64,000 bases of DNA from Acidimicrobiia bacterium (GTDB taxonomy: Bacteria; Actinomycetota; Acidimicrobiia; Acidimicrobiales; AC-14). How positions within the stretch are numbered: the stretch's first letter is position 1; each line of letters opens with the position of its first letter. The notes under the pieces are model-generated. The model saw nothing but the letters and a program-made list of their open reading frames with translations. It was not told the DNA's origin and made no database searches. Positions 9,360 to 18,250 of this stretch are shown here, piece after piece. The stretch is taken from NCBI GenBank assembly GCA_023264995.1, contig JAHFUR010000011.1, forward strand, positions 1 to 64,000. Direction: 5' to 3'. The translations under genes and the position numbers were made by a program.

Positions 9360-9489
9360 CGTCACATGCACCTCGTTCACCGCCATAGGGGAAGCCGTAC
9401 CGCCCGACAACCCTACCAAGCGCGGCGACCGTGGCCACCACGCGTGCCGGCGCGCCCATACTGTCTCGGTCTCCAGCGGAAGGACGTCG

Positions 9490-10527
9490 ATGCGATACAA
9501 GCTGTTGGGCCGCACCGGGCTCCGAGTCTCCGAGCTGGCGCTCGGCACGATGACCTTCGGCTCCGATTGGGGCTGGGGCGCGGATAAGGACGAGTCGCAG
9601 GCCCAGTTCGACGCCTTCGCCGAGGCCGGCGGGAACTTCGTCGACACTGCCAACCGGTACACCAACGGCACCGCCGAGCGGTACGTCGGCGAGTTCGTGG
9701 CGGCCGACCGGGCCAGCTTCGTCATCGCCTCCAAGTACACGTTGAGCCGCGACGGGCGCGACGCCAACGGGTCGGGCAACCACCGCAAGAGCCTGGTCGA
9801 GTCCCTGGAGGCCAGCCTGCGCCGGCTGGGCACGGACTACATCGACATCTACTGGGCCCACATCTGGGACCCGTGCACGCCCATCGAAGAGATGATGCGG
9901 GCGCTCGACGACCAGGTCAGGGCGGGGAAGATCCTCTACACCGGCATCTCCGACGCCCCGGCCTGGGTGATTTCCCGGGCCAACACCATGGCCGAGGCCC
10001 GGGGTTGGACCCCGTTCTGCGCCCTTCAGAGCCAGTACAGCCTGGTCGAGCGCAACGCCGAGCGCGAGCTGCTGCCCATGAGCGTCAACCTCGACATCGG
10101 CTTCACCGCGTGGGGGGCTCTGGGCACCGGGCTGCTTACCGGCAAGTACAACAACGACCCGACCGGCGGCGGGGGCCGCATCCACTCGGCGGGCTGGGGC
10201 GGGCTCGAAGCACACAAGCTGGCCATCGCCCGCGAGGTGGTCGCCGTGGCCGAGGAGATGGGCGCCAGCGCGTCGCAGGTGGCCCTGAGCTGGGTGCGCC
10301 AGCAGTCGCCCACGATGATCCCGGTGATCGGCGCCCGCAAGGCCAGCCAGCTCGTCGACAACCTGGGCTGTGTCGACGTTGTCCTGGGCGCCGAGCACCT
10401 GGAGCGGCTCGACGCGGTGAGCAAGATCGAGCTCGGCTTCCCCTACGACTTCATCCGCGGCGGTCGGTCGTCGTTCATGGGCCAGGTCGCCGAGCAGATC
10501 GACGATCACCGCCACACGGTCGTCTAG
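9490..10527 (+). CDS. aldo/keto reductase
   Basis: 345 aa NADPH-dependent aldo/keto reductase of the Tas/YajO-like group. The start MRYKLLGRTGLRVSELALGTMTFG is typical; the catalytic Asp and Tyr are in NFVDTANRYTNG, the Lys in IASKYTL, and the His replacement region in YIDIYWAHIWDP. The C-terminal cofactor loop is VIGARKASQLVDNL. ATG at 9490 follows GGAAGG. Substrate unknown. It converges on dinB with a 4-base overlap. Confidence 0.9.
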   Translation: MRYKLLGRTGLRVSELALGTMTFGSDWGWGADKDESQAQFDAFAEAGGNFVDTANRYTNGTAERYVGEFVAADRASFVIASKYTLSRDGRDANGSGNHRKSLVESLEASLRRLGTDYIDIYWAHIWDPCTPIEEMMRALDDQVRAGKILYTGISDAPAWVISRANTMAEARGWTPFCALQSQYSLVERNAERELLPMSVNLDIGFTAWGALGTGLLTGKYNNDPTGGGGRIHSAGWGGLEAHKLAIAREVVAVAEEMGASASQVALSWVRQQSPTMIPVIGARKASQLVDNLGCVDVVLGAEHLERLDAVSKIELGFPYDFIRGGRSSFMGQVAEQIDDHRHTVV

Positions 10528-11720
10528 TCGGGCAGCATCGGGGCTTGGATGCCCTGGCGCCGGCCGAGCTGGACGGCCCGGGTGACGGCCGACGAGCCGA
10601 AGCGGTCTCGGACGCCGTCGAGGGCGGCGTCGAGGGCGGCGCCATCGGAATGGTCGAAGGGCAGGGCCAGCTGGACCGCCCGGTCGTCGTCGAGATTGGC
10701 GACGGCCAGGCCGACGAGGGTCAGGCCACGGGCACGGACGAGTGGGGTGGCGTCGGCGAGCAGGCGCCGCACCGCGGCCAGCACGGTCCGGGTGTCGGCG
10801 GTGGCCCGGTCGAGGGTGTGCGACCGCGTAGCCCGCGAGAAGTCGTCGAAGCGGAGCCGGAGCGTGACCGTGCGGCCGACTCGGCCGGCCGCCCGCAGCC
10901 GGCGGGTGACCCGGTCGACCAGCCCAAGCAGCACCGCGTCGATGTCGGAGAACGTGCGCCGCGACCGGCCGAGCGCGCACTGCGAGCCGATGGACCGGCG
11001 CCGGCGACCGACCACCACGGGCCGGGGGTCGAGGTTGTGGGCCAGGGCGTGGAGGTGCCGGCCCGAGGCCGGCCCGAGTATCGAGACCAGGGCTTCGGCC
11101 GGGAGCTGGGCCACGTCGGCCACGGTGGCGATGCCGCGGGACCGCAGCGTGGCCGAGGTCACCCGCCCGACGCCCCAGAGGCGCTCGATGGCCAGAGGGT
11201 GCAGGAACGCCAGCTCGCCCTCGGGCGGGACCACGAGCAGCCCGTCGGGCTTGGCCACCCCGCTGGCCACCTTGGCCAGGAACTTGGTGCGGGCCACCCC
11301 GACGGTGATGGGGAGGCCGACCCGCTCGAGCACGTCGCGCCGGAGCCGGGCCGCGATCTCCTCCGGGGGCCCAGCCACCCGCCGCAGGCCGCCGACGTCG
11401 AGGAAGGCCTCGTCGATCGACAGGCCCTCGACGATCGGGCTGGTGTCCTCGAAGACGGCGAACACGGCCCGGCTGGCCTCGACGTAGGCCGAGATCCGCG
11501 CCGTCACCACCACCGCGCCCGGGCACAGCCGGCGGGCCTGGGCCACGCCCATCGCCGTCCGAACGCCGTACGCCTTGGCCTCGTAGCTGGCGGCGAGCAC
11601 CACACCAGGACCGACGATGACCGGGCGGCCCCGCAGGCTCGGGTCGTCGCGCTGCTCGACCGACGCGTAGAAGGCGTCCAGGTCGGCGTGGAGGATCGAC
11701 GCAGTCCCACTCACGAACAT
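10524..11720 (-). CDS. dinB: DNA polymerase IV (Y-family)
   Basis: 398 aa translesion polymerase. Catalytic motifs HADLDAFYASVEQ and GLSIDEAFLDV supply the metal-binding carboxylates; the steric gate region (VIVG...AASYEAKAYGVRTAM) and the little-finger domain follow, ending in LALPFD. The C-terminus lacks a clear beta-clamp motif, ending RRQGIQAPMLPD. The ATG at 11720 lies inside a LexA box; the in-frame GTG at 11714 is an alternative start. Expected to be induced by DNA damage. Confidence 0.92.
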   Translation of the reverse strand: MFVSGTASILHADLDAFYASVEQRDDPSLRGRPVIVGPGVVLAASYEAKAYGVRTAMGVAQARRLCPGAVVVTARISAYVEASRAVFAVFEDTSPIVEGLSIDEAFLDVGGLRRVAGPPEEIAARLRRDVLERVGLPITVGVARTKFLAKVASGVAKPDGLLVVPPEGELAFLHPLAIERLWGVGRVTSATLRSRGIATVADVAQLPAEALVSILGPASGRHLHALAHNLDPRPVVVGRRRRSIGSQCALGRSRRTFSDIDAVLLGLVDRVTRRLRAAGRVGRTVTLRLRFDDFSRATRSHTLDRATADTRTVLAAVRRLLADATPLVRARGLTLVGLAVANLDDDRAVQLALPFDHSDGAALDAALDGVRDRFGSSAVTRAVQLGRRQGIQAPMLPD

Positions 11721-11727
11721 ATGTTCG
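11714..11727 (-). promoter_or_regulatory. LexA (SOS/Cheo) box at dinB
   Basis: CGAACATATGTTCG is a perfect palindrome matching the CGAAC-N4-GTTCG operator of actinobacterial and Bacillus LexA. It covers the ATG start codon of dinB, so repressor would sit on the transcription start of a leaderless or very short-leader mRNA. Confidence 0.85.
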
Positions 11728-11741
11728 CACAGCCCGGACCG

Positions 11742-12470
11742 CTACGGCTTGGTGGCGGGGTCGCTCCCCTCGGTCGGGCGCCGGTCGACGATGCGCTGCG
11801 CGATGTCGCGCAGCTTGACGTTCTCGCGCTGTGAGGCCTTGCGCAGCAGGTCGAAGGCATCGTCGGCGCTCAGCTGCGCGGACCGGGCCATGAGGATGCC
11901 CTTGGCCTGCTCGATCACCGCTCGGCTCTCCATGGCCTGCGTCAGCTGCTCGCTCAGCTGCGAGGCCCCCCAGTACGCGCTGGCGTTGGCCAGCACGATG
12001 GCCGCGGCGGCCGCCAGTTCGCTCCCGACAGACTGGTCCTCGTCGGAAAAGCCGAGGCGGGTGCGGGCGTAGAGGTTGAGCGCCCCGACCCGCTGGTCCC
12101 CGGCCACCAGCGGCAGGGACAGCGTGCTCATGATGCCGTGGGCCTGCGCCGCGCTCACGAAGGCGGAGTAGGCGCCGCCCGTGTCCTCGAGGTCGTCGAG
12201 GCGGACCACCTTGCCCTGGCGCCAGCTGTCGAGGCAGGGGCCCTCGCCGGAGGAGTACTGGGCGGCGTCGATCTCAGGCGCCGCCTGGTCAGTGAAGACG
12301 CTTGTCGTCGGCTTCCCGTCGTCGCCCATCATGGTGATGCTGGCCATGGCTGCGGCCGGCAGTGCGTCGAGGGTGATCTCGCTGACCCGGAGCAGCGTGT
12401 CGCCCATGGAGGACTGGGCGACGAGGAACCGCGACAGGGCGGCCAGAGCATCGGAACCCGCGTTCGACAT
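11742..12470 (-). CDS. GAF-ANTAR domain transcription antiterminator
   Basis: 242 aa. Residues ~20-165 form a GAF sensor (SSGEGPCLDSWRQGK, STLSLPLVAGDQRVGALNLYA); residues ~175-235 are an ANTAR RNA-binding domain (MESRAVIEQAKGILMARSAQ, AFDLLRKASQRENVKLRDIA). By family it binds paired hairpins in mRNA leaders to prevent termination; its targets are not evident here. The start region lies 83 bases before the next minus-strand gene, suggesting its own promoter. Confidence 0.88.
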   Translation of the reverse strand: MSNAGSDALAALSRFLVAQSSMGDTLLRVSEITLDALPAAAMASITMMGDDGKPTTSVFTDQAAPEIDAAQYSSGEGPCLDSWRQGKVVRLDDLEDTGGAYSAFVSAAQAHGIMSTLSLPLVAGDQRVGALNLYARTRLGFSDEDQSVGSELAAAAAIVLANASAYWGASQLSEQLTQAMESRAVIEQAKGILMARSAQLSADDAFDLLRKASQRENVKLRDIAQRIVDRRPTEGSDPATKP

Positions 12471-12553
12471 TCGGATGGCGTCCCTTTCTGCGGGGCCATC
12501 CCTGTGTCTGAAGGACGACGAAAACGGTGAGCTTACCTGCCAGGACCGTGGCG

Positions 12554-13030
12554 TCAGCCGCTGTAGACGGCGGCCCTCCAGCGCCCGGTCAGCGGGACGG
12601 TCGACAGAAGTCGGGCGGCACGCAGCAACCAGCCCAGGGCGGCGGAGGACTCGACAGTTGCTGGTACGGCGACCACCAAACCCTTGCGGACATGGTCCTG
12701 CATGACGACCCAGCCGTCGGGCACCGGGTGCCCGAACCCGGCCAGCAGCGGCTTGGCCTTCGACCCGGCCGGGTGCTGCAGACCCAACATCACCGGCTCC
12801 GCCCGGCCCCGCCGCGTCGAGGTGCCGGCCGTCCAGGTACCGAGCGGCACCGACGGGCCCCGTCCCGAGAACAGCGAGAACGTCCCGCTCTCGGCGGGGA
12901 CGTCGTCGACGTCGACCGCCGGCTCGAAGTTGACCCAGCCCTTCCCCGCGCCGGACATGGCGTCCATCGTGGCCACGACCTCCCCGGGCTGGTCCGGGTC
13001 GAACTCGAGGTAGCGCGGCTCACTGGTCAC
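12554..13030 (-). CDS. conserved protein of unknown function
   Basis: 158 aa, begins with GTG at 13030 (TSEPRYLEFDPDQPGEV). No signal peptide or membrane segment; moderate aromatic content, with GKGWVNFEPAVDVDDVP early, then GTWTAGTSTRRGRAEPVMLGLQH and a C-terminal helix ending in RWRAAVYSG. Coding is supported by strict GC-ending codons across the frame. No family recognised. It overlaps by 4 bases (GTGA) the end of one reading of the small ORF upstream. Confidence 0.65.
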   Translation of the reverse strand: MTSEPRYLEFDPDQPGEVVATMDAMSGAGKGWVNFEPAVDVDDVPAESGTFSLFSGRGPSVPLGTWTAGTSTRRGRAEPVMLGLQHPAGSKAKPLLAGFGHPVPDGWVVMQDHVRKGLVVAVPATVESSAALGWLLRAARLLSTVPLTGRWRAAVYSG

Positions 13031-13034
13031 TGCG

Positions 13035-13170
13035 TCAGCTGTCCGAGTTGTCCTCGTCGAAGACCCGGCTGGCCGGGATGTCCTCCGCCTCGAACGACCG
13101 CGTCGTCGGGGAGCCGCTCGGCTCCGAGACAGTTCGCCTCCGGCACGCTCAGACCCGTGGAGCCGCTCAT
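13035..13170 (-). pseudogene. small ORF, apparently frame-broken
   Basis: From the ATG at 13170 the frame MSGSTGLSVPEAN has GC-ending codons, but after about 13130 that frame turns codon-poor while another frame becomes perfectly GC-ending and reads SFEAEDIPASRVFDEDNSDS to a stop at 13035, 4 bases before the start of the next gene. This is what a single-base shift inside a ~45-aa gene looks like. No family recognised; weak confidence that it is a gene at all. Bases 13171-13231 hold nothing evident. Confidence 0.3.
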
Positions 13171-13231
13171 TTGCACCAACCCTACGTGGCGGCCATGGCC
13201 ACTCCTGCCCGCCTTTCCCCGCCGGCAGGGG

Positions 13232-15970
13232 TCAGACGTAGCCCGGGAACTGGGTGTCGGCGGCGCGCACCTGGAGGGAGGCGTCCACGTCGGCCGCCGT
13301 GATCGTTCGCAGCTCGTCGTCGGTCGGAGCCTCGACGGTGCTCAGCCGCCCGGCTTGGGCGGCGAGCAACCGCTCGAACAGGTTCCGGACCGTGCGCCCA
13401 TTGGCGAAGGTGCGGTCCCGTGGCAGGGCGGCGAGGTACTCGCCGATCCGCATCGATGCCGCGGGCTCGGCGCGCGCGCCGGACCGCCGGCAGAACAGCT
13501 CGAAGATGGCCACCAGCTCGTCGGCGTCGTAGTCGGGGAAGGCCAGCGTGCGGGCGAAGCGGCTGGCGAAGCCGGGGTTGGTGTCGAGGAACGCTGCCAT
13601 CTCCCGGGGGTACCCGGCGACGATGACCACCAGCTCGTCGCGGTGGTCCTCCATCAGCTTCAGGAGGATGGCAACCGCCTCGTGGCCGTAGTCGCTCCCG
13701 TACCCCTGCACCAGGCTGTACGCCTCGTCGATGAAGAGCACGCCCCCGATGGCCCGCTCGACCTGCGCGGCGACTCGCGGCGCGGTCTGGCCGATGTAGC
13801 GGGCCACCAGGTCGGCGCGGGTGACCTCGACCAACTGCCCGGTGGCGAGGAGCCCGTTGGCAGCCATGGCCCGGGCCAGGAGCCGGGCGATCGTGGTCTT
13901 GGCCGTGCCCGGGTTCCCGGTGAAGACCATGTGACGGGTGGGGCTGGGCACCCGCAGGCCGGCACGAGCCCGCGGACCGGCCAACACGGCCTCGGCCACC
14001 ATCCGGGCCAGCTCCTGCTTCACCTCGGCCAGGCCGATCAGCTGGTCCAGCTCGGCCATGACGTCGGCGGACGCCGGTGCGGAGCCGGTGGACAGCCTGG
14101 GCAGCCCCCCGGTCCGGATGTCGGCAGCGTCGAGCCGCAACCCGGCCCCTGCTCGGCGAGCGTGCTCGGCCTGGGCCCGGTCGAGGAGGGCCTCGGCGAC
14201 CCGGGCGTTACGGAAGCTGCCCGCCGGCCGGGCCGAGCCGAGCACCTCGCGGGCCGCCGCCTCGCCATCGGCGTCGACCTCGAAGCCTCGGTCCCGGGCC
14301 AGGCGCACGAACAGGCGGCAGAGGGCATCCGGGCCGAGGTCGGCCACGCGAGCGGTGCGGAAGCGCCGAGCCAGGTCGGGGTTGGCCGCCGCCAAGGACC
14401 CGGCACCGTCGGCCGTACAGGTGGCGACCAGGGTGACGCCACAGGTCGTGTCCGACAGCCGGCGACGGATCTCCTCGAGGGCGGTCGGGCCGCCGTCGGC
14501 GATCACGAGGCGGTCGATCCCTTCCACGAGGAGCACGCCGTTGCCGGCGGCGTCGAAGGCGTCGGCGACCTTCACGAGGGGGTTCAGCTGCCAGCTCGCC
14601 GGGCCGACCAGATCGGTGGCGGTCATACGCCGCACGAGACCGGAGCCGACCCCTACGCCGGCCAACGCCCGGGCGTAGGCCCGGCTGGCCAGAGGCTGCC
14701 CGCTGCCCTCAGGCCCGGTGATGAGCAGGTGAGGACCGTGTCGGCCGGCCATGGCGCCGGCGATCCGCACGCAGGCGCGCAGCTCGCCGAGGAGGTCGGG
14801 CTGCTCGGTGACCTCGGCGAGCGGGTCGCTGTCGACCGTGGGTGCCGCGGCACCGGCGCCCGGGCCACCGACCGGCCGCGGCGTCGCCTGCCGGGGGGGC
14901 CGGGGGTAGGCGACGAGCGAGCGGGCCTGTTCGGCCAGGCGGTCGCCGACCCACGTCATGTTGTTGGCGACGTTCCACGTGTCGGCACCCGACGCTCCGA
15001 GGGCGATGGCCACGCTGAGCCGGCACCGGGTGTCGACGAGCGCCCGACCAAGGTCGGACCGGCCCCGGAGCAGGAGCCGGCCGGACTCGCCCAGCTGGAC
15101 GATGTCACGGGCCGCGAAGGTCGTCGGGTCGGCATCGGGGAGGCATGCCGTCACCCGTAGGGCCCGTCCCGGCTCGACCCGCTCGAGGGCGGCTTCGAGG
15201 AGCGCAGGGACAGCGGTGAAGCCCAAGCGCTTCAGCTGCACGGCCAGCTCGACGTCGACATCGTCGGTGGGCTCGCGCAACGACTCAGCGGCACCGGCGC
15301 TCAGCGCGTCGAGCCGGCGCAGGCACCACTCGATGTACCCGGCCAAGCCGAAGAGCTCGGGGACGAGGTCGAGCGTGGCGGCGTCGGCGGCGGCCGCCCA
15401 GAGCCGGGCCAGGCCGGCGCCGTCGACCGACCGGTCGAACGTCGCCGCTCCGTCCCGCTGGGCGATGGCCAGGTCGGCCAGCGCCAGCGCCTTGGCTCGG
15501 AGCGGCGGCACCGTCGCCCAGGCTCGGCACTGCCCCACGAACACGTCGACGGCCGCGGCCCGCAGGTCGCGGGCCCGGCCGGCGCCCCAGAAGAGGTGCG
15601 TGTCGGGCGGGCGGAACGGGGTCTGGCGGACCACGCAACCCGGGCCGTCGTTGTCGTAGGGAGCCTCCCGCCAGGGGTCGAGGGCGTGCAGGAGCCGGGG
15701 CGGCACCGCGCCGGCGACGATCGACCCGACGCCGGCCAGCAGGAAGAACACGTTCTGGAGGTCGGCTGCAGCCGCGGCGCCGGTCCCCTGCCACCCGCTC
15801 GGGGCACGCACCTCCCGGAGGCCTGCCGGCAGGTCGTCGAGGGTGGAGAGGAGGGTCGACTGGACGGCTCCGATCTCGCCCTCCGACGCCGGCCACGGGT
15901 CCGCCCACAGCGCATCGAAGGTGGCCTCGGCCGACCGGTAGGCGTCAGGAATTCCGAGAGGCTCCTCCAC
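13232..15970 (-). CDS. large AAA+ ATPase, CbbX/EccA-like C-terminal module
   Basis: 912 aa from the GTG at 15970. The N-terminal ~430 residues are helical and unrecognised. A first AAA module follows with a degenerate Walker A (TGPEGSGQP, Lys absent) and VLLVEGIDRLV. The second, C-terminal module is canonical and of the CbbX/EccA/SpoVK type: FTGNPGTAKTTIARLLARA, GGVLFIDEAYSLVQ, VIVAGYPREM and NPGFASRF, with the sensor-2 region FANGRTVRNLFERLL. CbbX members remodel inhibited RuBisCO; EccA members act in ESX secretion. With RuBisCO ~19 kb away and no ESX genes here, neither role can be chosen. The frame stays open upstream only as a shadow of the P450 gene. Confidence 0.78.
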   Translation of the reverse strand: MEEPLGIPDAYRSAEATFDALWADPWPASEGEIGAVQSTLLSTLDDLPAGLREVRAPSGWQGTGAAAAADLQNVFFLLAGVGSIVAGAVPPRLLHALDPWREAPYDNDGPGCVVRQTPFRPPDTHLFWGAGRARDLRAAAVDVFVGQCRAWATVPPLRAKALALADLAIAQRDGAATFDRSVDGAGLARLWAAAADAATLDLVPELFGLAGYIEWCLRRLDALSAGAAESLREPTDDVDVELAVQLKRLGFTAVPALLEAALERVEPGRALRVTACLPDADPTTFAARDIVQLGESGRLLLRGRSDLGRALVDTRCRLSVAIALGASGADTWNVANNMTWVGDRLAEQARSLVAYPRPPRQATPRPVGGPGAGAAAPTVDSDPLAEVTEQPDLLGELRACVRIAGAMAGRHGPHLLITGPEGSGQPLASRAYARALAGVGVGSGLVRRMTATDLVGPASWQLNPLVKVADAFDAAGNGVLLVEGIDRLVIADGGPTALEEIRRRLSDTTCGVTLVATCTADGAGSLAAANPDLARRFRTARVADLGPDALCRLFVRLARDRGFEVDADGEAAAREVLGSARPAGSFRNARVAEALLDRAQAEHARRAGAGLRLDAADIRTGGLPRLSTGSAPASADVMAELDQLIGLAEVKQELARMVAEAVLAGPRARAGLRVPSPTRHMVFTGNPGTAKTTIARLLARAMAANGLLATGQLVEVTRADLVARYIGQTAPRVAAQVERAIGGVLFIDEAYSLVQGYGSDYGHEAVAILLKLMEDHRDELVVIVAGYPREMAAFLDTNPGFASRFARTLAFPDYDADELVAIFELFCRRSGARAEPAASMRIGEYLAALPRDRTFANGRTVRNLFERLLAAQAGRLSTVEAPTDDELRTITAADVDASLQVRAADTQFPGYV

Positions 15971-16099
15971 GCCGGCGATTCCATCATGAACCGCCCCCCG
16001 CCGGCGCCGGCCATCGACCCGAACGAGCCGAAGGAGTCGCACCCCTTTCCCGCCGGAGGGGCGTCGTTCCCTGGGCCCAACTTGGTAGGTTCGGTCCCG

Positions 16100-17476
16100 A
16101 TGGCTTCTCCGAAGCCCCCGCTCGTCGGTGGTTCGTGGTTGTTCGGGGCCGCTCGCGACCTGCAACGTGACCAGCTCGGCACCTACGGGCGGGCACTGCG
16201 TGAGCATGGCGGCGATCTGGTGCGCTTCAGGGTCGGCCCGCCGAGGGTCGGCATCGAGTTCGACACCGTGTTCCAACCCGACGCGGCTCGGCAGGTCCTG
16301 GCCACCGATGCCGCCTGCTACGACAAGGCCGTTCCCGCGTTCGACGAGTTCCGCTGGGTCATGGGGAACGGGTTGATCACCAGCGACGGGGACCTGTGGC
16401 GACGCGACCGGCGCATCGTGGCCCCCCTCTTCACCCGCCGGCGGGTGGCGTCGCACGTCGGCACGATGTCGCTCGCGGCAGCACGACTCGTGTCGTCGTG
16501 GGAGGACACCGCTCGCCGTGGCGGGCAGGTCGACCTCCAGGACTCCGGGATGCACTACGCGCTCGACGTACTCGGCCAGACGGTCTTCGGCGACGACGTG
16601 GAGCGCCTCGTACCCGTCCTCCGGGGAACGGTGCCGCTCCTCAGCGATTTCGCGGCGCGGCGGGCCCTGTCCGCCGTACGCGTGCCGCATTCGTGGCCGA
16701 CGCCGGCCAACCGCAGAGCCGATCGTGCCCGACGGCAGCTGTGGGGCGTCGTCGACGAGCTGATCGCCAACCGCCGCAAGGCCGCGACTGCCGGCGACGA
16801 CCTCCTGGGCCTCCTCCTGACGGCGCACGACCCTGAGACCGGGGCGACGCTCGACGATCCGGCCGTGCGCGACCAGGCGCTCACGTTCCTCATCGCCGGC
16901 CACGAGACCACAGGCACCACGCTGGCCTTCGCCCTCTCTCTCCTCGGTCGCCACGACGCCGAGCAGGAGCGGGTGCGCGAGGAGGTCAGGACCGTCGTCG
17001 GCGATGGAGACCTCGCCGGTACCCACCTCGACGGGCTCCGGTACACGGCGCAGGTCGTCAACGAGGCTCTCCGGCTCTTCCCGTCCGGCCACACGATCGT
17101 TCGCCACGCGCATCAGCCGGCGAGCATCTCCGGCCACGAGGTCCCGGCCGGACGGGTCGTGGCCATCAGCGTATGGGGCATTCACCACAACCCCGACGTG
17201 TGGCCCAACCCCGAGCACTTCGACCCCGGGCGTTTCGACCCGAGCCACCATGAGGGGGACCCCGACTCCCAGGGCACCCGCTACGCCCACCTGCCGTTCG
17301 GGGGTGGTCCTCGAGGCTGCATCGGCCAGCACCTGGCCATGGCCGAGCTTGTCGTGGCCGTGGCGTCCGTCGTTCGGGCCTTCCGGCTGGAAAGTGCGGC
17401 GGCGGAGCCCGAGCTGGACGTGGCCGCCACGCTCCGGCCTCGCGGCGAGCTGCTGTGCCGGCTCCGACCCGTGTAA
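16100..17476 (+). CDS. cytochrome P450
   Basis: 458 aa. I-helix oxygen motif LIAGHETTGTTLAF, K-helix ExxR in NEALRLFPSG, PERF-like region EHFDPGRFDPS, and heme-ligand loop LPFGGGPRGCIGQHLAMAE with the axial Cys. Closest in style to the CYP110/CYP4-like group acting on fatty acids or terpenes; substrate unknown. An ATG at 15986 would add 38 Pro-rich residues; the start MASPKPPLVGGSWLFG at 16100 fits the family better. Divergent from the AAA+ gene with only ~130 bases between. Confidence 0.9.
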   Translation: MASPKPPLVGGSWLFGAARDLQRDQLGTYGRALREHGGDLVRFRVGPPRVGIEFDTVFQPDAARQVLATDAACYDKAVPAFDEFRWVMGNGLITSDGDLWRRDRRIVAPLFTRRRVASHVGTMSLAAARLVSSWEDTARRGGQVDLQDSGMHYALDVLGQTVFGDDVERLVPVLRGTVPLLSDFAARRALSAVRVPHSWPTPANRRADRARRQLWGVVDELIANRRKAATAGDDLLGLLLTAHDPETGATLDDPAVRDQALTFLIAGHETTGTTLAFALSLLGRHDAEQERVREEVRTVVGDGDLAGTHLDGLRYTAQVVNEALRLFPSGHTIVRHAHQPASISGHEVPAGRVVAISVWGIHHNPDVWPNPEHFDPGRFDPSHHEGDPDSQGTRYAHLPFGGGPRGCIGQHLAMAELVVAVASVVRAFRLESAAAEPELDVAATLRPRGELLCRLRPV

Positions 17477-17661
17477 GGCCGGGCAGGCCCGCCGTCTCAG
17501 GATGGCCCGTGCTCTGCTGTCGTGAGCCGGCGAGCAGGACCGACCTCGTGCCAAGGGCCTTGCAGGACGTTTCGAGGCGGCTTCCTCGGTCCTCCGCGAC
17601 GCTCGACAGCGGGCGGCGAGCCCGGGCACAATTTCGGGCTGTCGACTTGATCGGAGGCCCA

Positions 17662-18039
17662 GTGACCCGTACTCGTTCGGTGACAGGTGGCTATGTCATC
17701 CTTGGCATCCTCGCCCTGGCCGACGCCACCACCTTTGCCCAGGGCAGCGGGGAGGACGCCCCACCGTTCGTCATCGCCCTCGTCAGCACGATCCTTGGCC
17801 TGATCACTTTGGGAGCCCTCTATTTCCTCTGGTCCCGGCGCAAGGCAGCCCCGCCCGATCGCCGTATGGTGATGACGGTGCTTGTGAGCCGGGCCGCCTC
17901 CGGCGTGTTCAGCATCCCGGCCTTCTTCGTCGACATCCCCGGGTTCATCAAGGTCATCGTTGCCGTGTTCATCGTCCTGACCATCGTCGGTGTCCAGCTC
18001 GTGCGACCGGACCTGGAGCGGGCACAGCGCGCCACGTAA
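17662..18039 (+). CDS. small membrane protein, four predicted TM helices
   Basis: 125 aa, GTG start at 17662 with GGAGG five bases upstream. Hydrophobic stretches: GYVILGILALADATTFA, FVIALVSTILGLITLGALYFL, LVSRAASGVFSIPAFFVDI and VIVAVFIVLTIVGVQLV, with basic residues on the intervening loop. It resembles small uncharacterised actinobacterial membrane proteins; no function assigned. Bases 17477-17661 before it hold no gene. Confidence 0.75.
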   Translation: MTRTRSVTGGYVILGILALADATTFAQGSGEDAPPFVIALVSTILGLITLGALYFLWSRRKAAPPDRRMVMTVLVSRAASGVFSIPAFFVDIPGFIKVIVAVFIVLTIVGVQLVRPDLERAQRAT

Positions 18040-18084
18040 CGCATCCTGCCCGAGGGGCGCCGGTGGCGGCGGTCGCCACGAAGA

Positions 18085-18129
18085 GTGCCCCTGACCTGCG
18101 CCGATACAGGTCGGGTGCGCTTGAGGCGG
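18085..18129. repeat. left copy of 45-bp direct repeat (tRNA-Cys 3' end/terminator-like)
   Basis: 45 bases match 23250-23294 with 4 mismatches: GTGCCCCTGACCTGCG, then GATACAGGTC, then GCGCTTGAGGCGG. In the right copy this sequence is the tRNA-Cys 3' end plus its terminator; here no tRNA is attached. The two copies bracket the RiPP-like cassette and the PIN remnants, as attL/attR would. Confidence 0.7.
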
Positions 18130-18250
18130 TGCGGCGAGAGCAAACAGATCTGCCGATCGGGCAACCGTGCCGACGCATTGACGGGCGAAGGCGGTGTCGG
18201 AATAATGACCCCAGTCGCGAGCCGCCAGCCTGGAGGGGAGACGAAGAAAA

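Noticed and set aside
8356-11730. 1124-codon minus-strand frame
   Set aside because: Runs through dinB, the aldo/keto reductase and the secreted protein in the wrong frame; no domain and extreme Arg/Pro/Gly content.
15971-17629. Extension of the AAA+ gene upstream of 15970
   Set aside because: Lies opposite the P450 gene; unconserved composition, and the GTG at 15970 gives a natural N-terminus.
18085-18129. A tRNA gene at the left repeat
   Set aside because: Only the 3' end and terminator-like sequence are present; no cloverleaf can be formed.
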